This document shows, piece after piece, positions 1-6,941 of a DNA stretch of 16,883 nt. A model generated the notes under the pieces. The model saw nothing but the letters and a program-made list of their open reading frames with translations, ran no database searches and was not told where the DNA came from. The translations under genes and the position numbers were made by a program. The stretch is from contig QILJ01000107.1 of assembly GCA_003233295.1 (NCBI GenBank), positions 1 through 16,883 of the forward strand. The letters are read 5' to 3'. Numbering within the stretch: the first letter of the stretch is position 1; the number at the start of each line of letters is the position of its first letter. The stretch comes from Ignavibacteria bacterium (lineage in GTDB: Bacteria; Bacteroidota; Ignavibacteria; Ignavibacteriales; Melioribacteraceae).

Positions 1-960
1 GATTTTTACAAAGAGTTAAACGAACTCAATAAAATTGCCAGAAAATTAAGGGAGAATAGACATAGAAAAGGAAGTATAAATTTTTCCAGACCCGAAGTTA
101 AATTTCAATTGGACGATAACGGGAAACCTATTGCAGTTGAAATAAAAGTTTCAAAAGAAAGTAATAAACTAATTGAAGAACTGATGCTGCTTGCAAACAG
201 AACAGTTGCGGGACATTTTAGCAAAGGAGATTTGAGATCGCCTATCCCCTTTGTTTATCGTGTGCATGATAAACCCGACGAAACCAAGTTGTTTGAGTTT
301 GCAACATTTGTAAAATCGCTAGGATATAATTTCAATTTAAGAAGCAAAAATTTATCTAAGGAATTTCAGATGTTGTTGGAGCAAGTAAAAGGAACCGCTG
401 AAGAAGCTGTAGTAAATGAAATTGCTATTAGGACAATGGCAAAAGCTATTTACTCCAATACGAATATCGGACACTACGGTTTAGGCTTTAAATACTATAC
501 ACATTTTACTTCCCCAATACGAAGATTCCCTGATCTTATAGTTCATTTGCAGTCATATTATTACCTTGAAAATAATAATAATCCTTTATATTCTTCGGAT
601 GAGTTACAGGAAATTTGTGAGCATTGTTCTTTGCAGGAAAAGAATGCCGTTAATGCCGAGAGATTGTCGGTTAAATTAAAGCAGATTGAATTCCTAAAAG
701 ACAAATTAGGCGAGGATTTCGAAGGTATAGTTTCCGGTGTAACTAATTTCGGTCTTTTTGTTGAAGTCAGCGAAAATCTTGCCGAAGGTCTTATAAGACT
801 TAGTGATATTGATGACGACTATTATGAATTTGATGAAAAGAATTATTCGCTTATAGGAAGACGAACAAAAAAAGTTTATAGATTAGGAGATAAAATAACA
901 GTAAAATTAATCAGAGTTGATGAAGAAAGAAGAGAAGTTGATTTTCTTATAGTTGAATAA
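1..960 (+). CDS. rnr: Ribonuclease R, 3' part (5' end off the window)
   Basis: This is the C-terminal 319 residues of a 3'-to-5' exoribonuclease of the RNase II/RNB family, which degrades structured RNA in the cytoplasm. The reading frame is open from base 1, so the gene begins upstream; an internal TTG at 109 is not the start. Visible are the end of the catalytic RNB domain, with 'ESNKLIEELMLLANRTVA' and the family signature 'YTHFTSPIRRFPDL' (fragment residues about 165-180), then one S1 RNA-binding domain (about 236-319, 'FEGIVSGVTNFGLFVEV'). The metal-binding aspartates at the start of RNB lie in the missing part. The protein ends right at the S1 domain and lacks the Lys-rich tail of E. 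coli RNase R. The next gene starts 22 nt downstream on the same strand, suggesting cotranscription. RNase R fits better than RNase II because of the spacing and the S1 end. Confidence 0.93.
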   Translation, partial: DFYKELNELNKIARKLRENRHRKGSINFSRPEVKFQLDDNGKPIAVEIKVSKESNKLIEELMLLANRTVAGHFSKGDLRSPIPFVYRVHDKPDETKLFEFATFVKSLGYNFNLRSKNLSKEFQMLLEQVKGTAEEAVVNEIAIRTMAKAIYSNTNIGHYGLGFKYYTHFTSPIRRFPDLIVHLQSYYYLENNNNPLYSSDELQEICEHCSLQEKNAVNAERLSVKLKQIEFLKDKLGEDFEGIVSGVTNFGLFVEVSENLAEGLIRLSDIDDDYYEFDEKNYSLIGRRTKKVYRLGDKITVKLIRVDEERREVDFLIVE

Positions 961-982
961 TATTTACTGTTGGTCAGCAGTT

Positions 983-3900
983 ATGAAGTTTTTAAAGTTA
1001 AATATCCTATTTATTTTTTTAACTAGCTCAATTATATTCGGGCAATTTGGACAGAACAAGGTTCAGTACAAGGATTATAATTGGGTTTATATTCAAACAA
1101 AGCACTTTGATATTTACTTTTCCGAAGAAGGAAAAGTAAATGCGGAGTTTGCCGCTGCCGCTGCCGAAGATGCTCTCGACAATATCCAACAAAGGTTGGA
1201 CTACCAGATTAACAATAGAATTTCTATTATCATTTATAATTCTCACAACGATTTTCAGGAAACTAACACGACAGATTCCTATTTAGGACAAGGTACCGGC
1301 GGCTTTACCGAACCATTTAAGAACAGAGTTGTGATCCCTTTTGAAGGATCATACAAAAAATTCCGACATGTTGTTCATCATGAGTTAGTTCATGCTGTTA
1401 TGCGTGATATGCTTTATGGCGGAACTATTCAAAACATTGTTGCAAAAGGAATTAACCTTCAACTGCCGCATTGGTATCATGAAGGTATGGCGGAATATCT
1501 ATCTAGCGATTGGGAAACCAATTCCGATATGTTCATACGAAATGCGATAATTAATGATTTCCTCCCTGATATTAAAGATTTATCAGGATATTTTGGATAT
1601 AGAGGCGGGCAATCGGTAATGAAATTTATTGCCGATAAATATGGAAAAGAAAAAATCGGCGAATTGCTGCAGCGGATTAACGATCTGAATAGTTTTGAAG
1701 GCGGGTTGAGAGCTACTATCGGTTTAAATCTTGAAGAGCTGAATGAACAATGGAAGAAAGAAATGAAAATTCAGTATTGGCCTGATATCGCTTCACGAGA
1801 AGAACCGGACGACTTTTCCAGAAGATTGACTGACAATAAAAAGGGTATAGGATTTTATAATACAAGTCCGGCAATTTCACCGAACGGTGATAAGATGGCG
1901 TTCATTTCCGATAGAGATATTTATTTAGATGTTTATGTCAGAAGTGTCAAAAATAAGGACGATATTGAAAGAGTAGTTAGCAGCGGTACTACTTTTGATT
2001 TTGAAGAGCTGAACGTTCTTTATCCTACATTAACCTGGTCACCAGATAATACTCATATTGCGCTATCATTAAAGCAGGGCGGAGATGATGTGATCACCGT
2101 AATTGATGTGGAGAACGAGGAATACAACAATTTACCTTTTAAAATGCCAGGAATAGAATCGGTCAGTTGGTCGCCTGATGGAAAAAAGATCGCATTCAAT
2201 GGTCACGATGCTAAACAATCTGATATTTACGTATATGATTTCGATAAAAAAGAAGTACATAAAGTCACTGACGATATCTTCACAGATGATGAACCTACAT
2301 GGGGACCAAAAAGTGATATGATATTTTTCTCATCTGATCGAGGTGCAATTCTAGATAGTTCGATGATGGGCGATGATTTTAATATATATTATCACGATTA
2401 TAAACAACTTGACCTTTACCAAGTAAATTTAGATACAAAGCAGATAACCAGATTAACTGATTGGGAATTTAGTGACGAAAGAGATGCCGTAGTTTCGCCT
2501 GAAGGAGATCAGATACTTTTTACTTCTGATAAGAACGGTATTACAAATATTTATAAAAAGCCGATAGTATTTAAAGAAGGAACTGATAAAAGCAGAATAG
2601 AAGATCTGAAAGCTGTACCAATCACAAATTCTCTAAATCCTTTAGAGCAGCTTTCACTATCTAAGGATGGAATGAAATTGATCTATACTTCACTTTTCAA
2701 AAAAGGATATAATATTTTTTTAATAGACGATCCTTTTGATTTAGAAATTGATCTAGATTCATTAAAGTTAACTCCATTTATGGCTCACGTTATAGCAAAA
2801 AGTGAAGGATTGATTCCTGATATCTCATTCTTCGCAGATTCACCATTACAATCAATTGAAAATGATTCTACAAAAACTAAGATAGCTTCAAAAAAGGGTA
2901 GGAAAAAAGAAGAAGATAAAAAGAGAAGAAGTTTCATATTTACAGGCAATTTAGTAACCGAGACTGAGAAAGACACAACAAAATCCGATTACAGCAACTA
3001 TATTTTCGGCACTGAGGAAAACAGCAATACGGAAAACCCTGATAGCGAAAAAACCGGGCAAGAATTATTTGCTGATAAACTTGATAAGAACGGGAATTAT
3101 CTTGTCAATAGATACAAGATCAATTTTACTCCCGACTTGATATATGCAAATGCCGGCTGGAGTACAATGTATGGATTAATTGGCACAACCGTTATGTCTT
3201 TTAGTGATGTTCTTGGTAATCATAGATTAGTAGGACTTACAGGCTTTCAAATTGATCTTAAGAATAGCGACTATGGACTTTCTTACTATTACTTAGCAAA
3301 AAAAATAAATTATAGTGTAGAAGCATTTCATACTGCACGGTTTGTTTATTTATACCGGGGATTATATACCTACCTATATCGTTTCCGTAACTACGGAGGT
3401 CTGGTTTCTGCAAGTATTCCTTTAAATCGTTTTTACCGTTTTGAAACCAGTTTTGCTGCAATTAATGTTACTTCAGAGAACCTCGACAATATGTTTGAAC
3501 CGATGGAAAGAATTTTTTACTTTTTACCGTCGGTCAGTTTCGTACACGATAATACAATGTGGGGATATTACTCCCCTATTCAAGGTACACGATATAAAGC
3601 CACAGTTTTCGGGAACTTGGGATTCAGTGACTCACGCAAGAGTTTTTATTCTGTCACTTGGGATTTCAGGAAATATATAAGATTTCTATTTGACAACTCT
3701 CTCGTTTTAAGATTCTCCGGAGGATATTCCGGCGGAAATAATCCACAGCGATTTATGCTCGGCGGAACTTCCAACTGGATCAATCGTTCATTTGCAACAG
3801 GAACCTTGCCGATACGTAATGCATCTGATTTTGCATTTTTAACTCCGGCAATGCCTTTGCGCGGTTATAGATATGGAGAACAGCTTGGTACAAAATATGT

Positions 3901-4213
3901 GTTAATGAATATTGAATTGCGATTACCGATTATCAGGTATCTTTTAGCCGGACCAATCATACCAATATTTTTCCAAAATGTGATTGGAACCGCATTTGTT
4001 GATGTGGGAACTGCATGGACAAAAAATCAGGAACTTAAATTTTCTTTCAAACATTCATATCAAGATTACTCAAAAGGAATGTTGATCGGAACAGGATTTG
4101 GAGCAAGAACTTTTCTGTTATTCTTCTTACTCCGAGTTGATGTTGCGTGGGCTTACGACGGCAGTAACTTCTCAACACCTAAATACTACTTTTCTCTTGG
4201 CGTAGATTTTTAA
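983..4213 (+). CDS. Secreted gluzincin peptidase / TolB-like propeller / Omp85-like barrel fusion protein
   Basis: The protein has 1,076 residues. The ATG at 983 is chosen because it directly opens a signal peptide (MKFLKLNILFIFLTSSIIFG); an in-frame TTG at 953 would overlap rnr and spoil the signal. Residues about 25-265 form a peptidase-MA-like domain: HELVH at 133-137 gives two zinc ligands and the catalytic Glu134, and 'WYHEGMAEYLS' supplies the third ligand Glu167. Residues about 290-590 hold at least six TolB/WD40-type blades ('SPDGKKIAF', 'WSPDNTHIAL', 'SPEGDQILFTSD'). A Lys/Glu-rich linker follows near 637-650. From about 710 to the end is a beta barrel resembling Omp85/BamA: 'LRGYRYGE' (RGY 960-962), 'FVDVGTAW', 'RVDVAWAYD', and a terminal Phe. 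No POTRA domains are visible. The likely location is the outer membrane, with the other two domains in the periplasm. Substrate and role are unknown; the domain calls are firm, the function is not. Confidence 0.88.
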   Translation: MKFLKLNILFIFLTSSIIFGQFGQNKVQYKDYNWVYIQTKHFDIYFSEEGKVNAEFAAAAAEDALDNIQQRLDYQINNRISIIIYNSHNDFQETNTTDSYLGQGTGGFTEPFKNRVVIPFEGSYKKFRHVVHHELVHAVMRDMLYGGTIQNIVAKGINLQLPHWYHEGMAEYLSSDWETNSDMFIRNAIINDFLPDIKDLSGYFGYRGGQSVMKFIADKYGKEKIGELLQRINDLNSFEGGLRATIGLNLEELNEQWKKEMKIQYWPDIASREEPDDFSRRLTDNKKGIGFYNTSPAISPNGDKMAFISDRDIYLDVYVRSVKNKDDIERVVSSGTTFDFEELNVLYPTLTWSPDNTHIALSLKQGGDDVITVIDVENEEYNNLPFKMPGIESVSWSPDGKKIAFNGHDAKQSDIYVYDFDKKEVHKVTDDIFTDDEPTWGPKSDMIFFSSDRGAILDSSMMGDDFNIYYHDYKQLDLYQVNLDTKQITRLTDWEFSDERDAVVSPEGDQILFTSDKNGITNIYKKPIVFKEGTDKSRIEDLKAVPITNSLNPLEQLSLSKDGMKLIYTSLFKKGYNIFLIDDPFDLEIDLDSLKLTPFMAHVIAKSEGLIPDISFFADSPLQSIENDSTKTKIASKKGRKKEEDKKRRSFIFTGNLVTETEKDTTKSDYSNYIFGTEENSNTENPDSEKTGQELFADKLDKNGNYLVNRYKINFTPDLIYANAGWSTMYGLIGTTVMSFSDVLGNHRLVGLTGFQIDLKNSDYGLSYYYLAKKINYSVEAFHTARFVYLYRGLYTYLYRFRNYGGLVSASIPLNRFYRFETSFAAINVTSENLDNMFEPMERIFYFLPSVSFVHDNTMWGYYSPIQGTRYKATVFGNLGFSDSRKSFYSVTWDFRKYIRFLFDNSLVLRFSGGYSGGNNPQRFMLGGTSNWINRSFATGTLPIRNASDFAFLTPAMPLRGYRYGEQLGTKYVLMNIELRLPIIRYLLAGPIIPIFFQNVIGTAFVDVGTAWTKNQELKFSFKHSYQDYSKGMLIGTGFGARTFLLFFLLRVDVAWAYDGSNFSTPKYYFSLGVDF

Positions 4214-4214
4214 C

Positions 4215-4493
4215 TTATGTCGATTTTTTCTCCTCTGTTTTCTTAATGTCTTTTTTATCAGAATTATTTACTGTTGACTTTGTATTATCCGATTTTGTTC
4301 CATTGGATTTGTTTTTCTTATAATCAGTTTCATAAAAACCATTACCTTTAAATATTGGCGTCAAACCTGTACCAATAAGCCTGACTAATTTACCACCGCA
4401 TTTTTTACAAACCTTTAAAGGTTCATCAGTCATTTTTTGAAAATATTCAAAAGTATCATTGCATTCTTTACACTTATAATCGTATGTTGGCAT
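4215..4493 (-). CDS. FmdB-family zinc-ribbon protein
   Basis: A 92-residue cytoplasmic protein starting 'MPTYDYKCKECNDTFEYFQ', the classic N-terminus of the FmdB/CxxC_CxxC_SSSS regulatory family. Cys8/Cys11 and Cys29/Cys32 form a zinc ribbon; 'FKGNGFYETDYK' (about 53-64) is the second conserved block. The remaining 28 residues are a low-complexity Lys/Ser/Thr/Asn tail. The frame is open upstream to 4520, but the ATG at 4493 matches the family N-terminus and has a GAGG ribosome-binding site 6 nt upstream on the minus strand. The gene is convergent with the preceding one: only one base separates the two stop codons, so the transcripts probably overlap. The family was named after a formamidase-operon regulator, but its biochemical role is unsettled; it is often found near translation or nucleotide genes. 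Confidence 0.9.
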   Translation of the reverse strand: MPTYDYKCKECNDTFEYFQKMTDEPLKVCKKCGGKLVRLIGTGLTPIFKGNGFYETDYKKNKSNGTKSDNTKSTVNNSDKKDIKKTEEKKST

Positions 4494-4540
4494 AATTTCC
4501 TCACAAAATTTGACTTGCAACTTAATCAGATGATTTTAAA

Positions 4541-4558
4541 AAAGAAAATTTTTTCTTT
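4541..4558. repeat. 18-bp AT-rich palindrome in the fmdB/prs divergent gap
   Basis: AAAGAAAA at 4541-4548 is the exact reverse complement of TTTTCTTT at 4551-4558, with a TT spacer. It lies between the divergent fmdB and prs genes, where an operator could act on both. The region is extremely AT-rich, so chance is a real alternative. No terminator logic fits, since no gene ends here. Nothing else distinctive was seen in the 202-nt gap apart from the proposed prs promoter. Confidence 0.25.
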
Positions 4559-4635
4559 AATAGTAAAATTTTAATTACTACTTTAACTTTAGAAAAATTA
4601 TATTGTTTCATTGTCAGATTAAAAAAATTCAAATA

Positions 4636-4667
4636 TTGCTTTACCTGCAACTATTTGTTATATTTAG
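4636..4667 (+). promoter_or_regulatory. Predicted Bacteroidota-type promoter for prs
   Basis: TTG (4636-4638), a 20-nt spacer, then TATATTTAG (4659-4667) fits the -33/-7 arrangement known for the Bacteroidota primary sigma factor (TTTG-N19-20-TAnnTTTG). Transcription would begin near 4672-4675 and leave a leader of only about 20-25 nt without a Shine-Dalgarno motif. The same geometry recurs upstream of rpsF and of the T9SS gene in this window. It is a pattern match in AT-rich DNA. Confidence 0.42.
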
Positions 4668-4695
4668 CTTTTGTCTTAAATTTTGTTATACTTAG

Positions 4696-5646
4696 ATGAC
4701 CGAGCCGCAATTAATTATTTTCTCCGGGAGTTCAAACCCGGAACTAACAAGAAAGATTTGTGATTATTTAAATTTAACCGAAGGTCTCCTGGAATTAAAG
4801 CGATTCAGCGACGGAGAGATTTGGGCAAAGTATAAAGAGAATATTCGCGGTAGAGACGTATATATTGTCCAGTCTACCATGCCTCCGGCAGAAAATTTAA
4901 TGGAACTCCTTATCCTTCTTGATGCAGCAAAAAGATCTTCTGCCCGAAGAGTTACCGCTGTAATTCCTTATTTTGGATATGCCAGGCAAGATAGAAAGGA
5001 TCAGCCTCGAGTTGCAGTTACTGCAAAATTAGTTGCCGATATTATTACAAAAGCCGGAGCAGATAGAGTCATTACTATGGATCTACATGCAGCGCAGATC
5101 CAAGGATTTTTTGATATTCCGCTGGATCATCTTTATGCTTCTCCTATTTTTACAGAGGTGTTCAAAGAAAAGCGTTACGATAATTTAGTTATCGTTTCAC
5201 CAGATGTCGGCGGAATTAAAATTGCACGTTCATATGCAAAGCGCTTAAAAGCCGGATTGGTATTGATTGATAAACGTCGTCCGAATCATAACAAAGCTGA
5301 AGTTATGAATATAATTGGAGATGTTGATGGGAAAGATATTTTATTAGTAGATGATCTGATTGATACCGGCGGAACGTTTGCTGCCGCTATTTCCGCTTTG
5401 AAAAAGAGAGGCGCCAATAATATATACGGGGCAATAACTCATCCGCTTCTTTCGGGTGAGGCAGTGGAAAAAATTGAAAATAGTGAGTTGAGTAAATTGT
5501 ATGTAACAGATACAATTCCTATAAGGGAATTAAAACCCGATTATAAGATTGAGGTTAGATCTTCGGCAGAACTTTTTGCCGAGGCTATTATCAGATCACA
5601 TTATGATGAATCAATTAGTTCACTTTTTGACGTAGATAAAAGTTAG
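4696..5646 (+). CDS. prs: Ribose-phosphate pyrophosphokinase (PRPP synthetase)
   Basis: A 316-residue cytoplasmic enzyme that transfers pyrophosphate from ATP to ribose 5-phosphate, making PRPP for purine, pyrimidine, NAD, His and Trp synthesis. The length is normal for class I. Visible motifs are the ATP-loop 'FSDGE' (37-41), 'YARQDR' (95-100) with the following flexible loop, 'MDLHAAQIQGFF' with His131, the catalytic-loop 'DKRR' (192-195), and the PRPP-binding 'LLVDDLIDTGGT' (216-227, Asp219/Asp220). The start is fixed: an in-frame TAG lies directly before the ATG. No Shine-Dalgarno motif precedes it; the leader is AT-rich, as is common in Bacteroidota. rplY follows after 23 nt, then pth, the common bacterial order prs-rplY-pth. 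A predicted promoter lies about 30 nt upstream. Confidence 0.97.
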   Translation: MTEPQLIIFSGSSNPELTRKICDYLNLTEGLLELKRFSDGEIWAKYKENIRGRDVYIVQSTMPPAENLMELLILLDAAKRSSARRVTAVIPYFGYARQDRKDQPRVAVTAKLVADIITKAGADRVITMDLHAAQIQGFFDIPLDHLYASPIFTEVFKEKRYDNLVIVSPDVGGIKIARSYAKRLKAGLVLIDKRRPNHNKAEVMNIIGDVDGKDILLVDDLIDTGGTFAAAISALKKRGANNIYGAITHPLLSGEAVEKIENSELSKLYVTDTIPIRELKPDYKIEVRSSAELFAEAIIRSHYDESISSLFDVDKS

Positions 5647-5669
5647 AATATAAATAAACGGAGAGAAAA

Positions 5670-6323
5670 ATGGCAGAGATTACATTAACTGCAAAGAAAC
5701 GAGAGATTAGCAACAAAGGGGCTAATAAAGAGATGAGAAGAAACGGTGTTATTCCGTGTATCTATTATTCAAAAGATAAAGAGCCTATTGCATTTTCTGT
5801 TGAAGAAGTTGCACTGAAACCATTAGTTTATACTTCCCAAGCACACATTATAAATTTAACATTCGAGAATGAAGAGCCAATCGGAGCTATTATTAAGGAT
5901 GTTCAATTCGATCCTGTTACTGATAGAGTTGTTCATGCTGATTTCCATGGTGTAACTCTTGGTCAGATGATTGATGTTCAGATCCCCATAAATATTATCG
6001 GCAGCGCTGCTGGTGTTAAGGAGGGCGGTATGATACAGCAGAACATTCATAAGTTGGATGTGGAATGTTTACCTCGAAATATTCCCCAGCATCTTGATAT
6101 TGATGTTTCAGAATTAGAAATTGGTGACTCAATCCATATCAGAGACCTCAACTTTGAGGATATAAATATATTGAGTCACGAAGATACAATTGTTATTTCA
6201 GTTGTTGCTCCTCGTGCAGAAGAAGTTGAGGAAGAAGTTGAAGAAGTTGAAGGTGAAGAAACAGCAGAACCGGAAGTGATTGCCAAGGGTAAAGCTGACG
6301 AAGAAGAGAATAAAAAAGAATAA
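5670..6323 (+). CDS. rplY: 50S ribosomal protein L25 (Ctc/TL5 type)
   Basis: A 217-residue two-domain L25 that binds 5S rRNA in the large subunit. Residues about 1-95 are the L25 domain ('MAEITLTAKKREISNKGANK', 'DPVTDRVVHADFH'), and about 100-180 the TL5/Ctc C-terminal beta domain ('IDVQIPINIIGSAAGVKEGG', 'HLDIDVSELEIGDSIHIRDL'). Residues 183-217 are a strongly acidic tail with short near-repeats of EEVE. The long form matches Thermus TL5 and Bacillus Ctc rather than the short E. coli L25. GGAGAG lies just upstream of the ATG. The gene sits between prs and pth, 7 nt before the pth start, so both are probably translated from one message. Confidence 0.96.
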   Translation: MAEITLTAKKREISNKGANKEMRRNGVIPCIYYSKDKEPIAFSVEEVALKPLVYTSQAHIINLTFENEEPIGAIIKDVQFDPVTDRVVHADFHGVTLGQMIDVQIPINIIGSAAGVKEGGMIQQNIHKLDVECLPRNIPQHLDIDVSELEIGDSIHIRDLNFEDINILSHEDTIVISVVAPRAEEVEEEVEEVEGEETAEPEVIAKGKADEEENKKE

Positions 6324-6330
6324 TTTTAAG

Positions 6331-6921
6331 TTGAAAACAATTATTGGATTGGGCAATCCTGGTAAAAGATATCAATTTACCAGGCATAATATCGGGTTTA
6401 TCATCGTGGATGCATTTGCCCAGAAGCACAATCTTGAATTTTCACCTGGCAAAGGTGATTATTATTTCGTGGGAAGTGTTTTAGACACCTCCCATTTTAA
6501 TTTATATAAGCCAACTACTTATATGAATTTAAGCGGTATTGCTGTAAAACAAATTATTGAAAATGATAATGTTGAGCTTGATGAAATTCTGATTATTTCA
6601 GATGACATTAATTTGGATACCGGAAAAATCCGAATTAGAGAATCAGGTGGAGATGGTGGACATAATGGTCTTTCTTCAGTAATTTATCATTTGAATTCAG
6701 ATAAATTTTTAAGGCTCCGTTTCGGGGTTGGTAACGATTTTGAAGAAGGAAAAATGCCCGATTATGTTTTACAAAATTTCTATGAAAATGAATGGGAAAT
6801 AATTAGATTCAATGTCAATTTTTCTGTTTCATTGATAGAACAGTTTATTATTGGCGGCAAACAATTAATGTTGAATTATTTCAGCAAAGAGCAAATCAAA
6901 AATAATAATTCTAAACTTTAA
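6331..6921 (+). CDS. pth: Peptidyl-tRNA hydrolase
   Basis: A 196-residue enzyme that cleaves peptidyl-tRNA dropped from ribosomes, recycling tRNA. The N-terminus '[19 protein letters not shown]' contains Asn9, Tyr14 and catalytic His19. '[10 protein letters not shown]' holds Asn66, and 'SDDINLDTG' holds the Asp91 that matches E. coli Asp93, although the usual preceding His is Ser here. 'GGDGGHNGL' carries Asn112. No ATG fits: the TTG at 6331 places the family's conserved N-terminus directly after the start and is 7 nt past the rplY stop. The frame stays open to another TTG at 6280, but that would overlap rplY and add a non-family extension. No clear ribosome-binding site is seen, so translation is probably coupled to rplY. 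hppA follows after 20 nt. Confidence 0.95.
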   Translation: MKTIIGLGNPGKRYQFTRHNIGFIIVDAFAQKHNLEFSPGKGDYYFVGSVLDTSHFNLYKPTTYMNLSGIAVKQIIENDNVELDEILIISDDINLDTGKIRIRESGGDGGHNGLSSVIYHLNSDKFLRLRFGVGNDFEEGKMPDYVLQNFYENEWEIIRFNVNFSVSLIEQFIIGGKQLMLNYFSKEQIKNNNSKL

Positions 6922-6941
6922 GGAGATTAGGAGAAATACTT

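Noticed and set aside
109..111. TTG as the start of the first gene
   Set aside because: The frame is open back to base 1 and the upstream residues (LNKIARKLRENRHRKGSI) match RNase R, so this is an internal codon of a gene truncated by the window.
953..982. TTG start giving a ten-residue longer outer-membrane fusion protein
   Set aside because: It would overlap rnr by 8 nt and place non-signal residues ahead of a clean signal peptide that begins at the ATG at 983.
1028..1246. Minus-strand frames inside the large fusion gene (also 2785-2976 and 3258-3461)
   Set aside because: They lie antisense within a strongly supported gene and show no recognisable protein features.
4494..4520. Upstream start for the FmdB-like protein
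   Set aside because: The family N-terminus MPTYDYKC begins at 4493, and the GAGG ribosome-binding site lies within the proposed extension.
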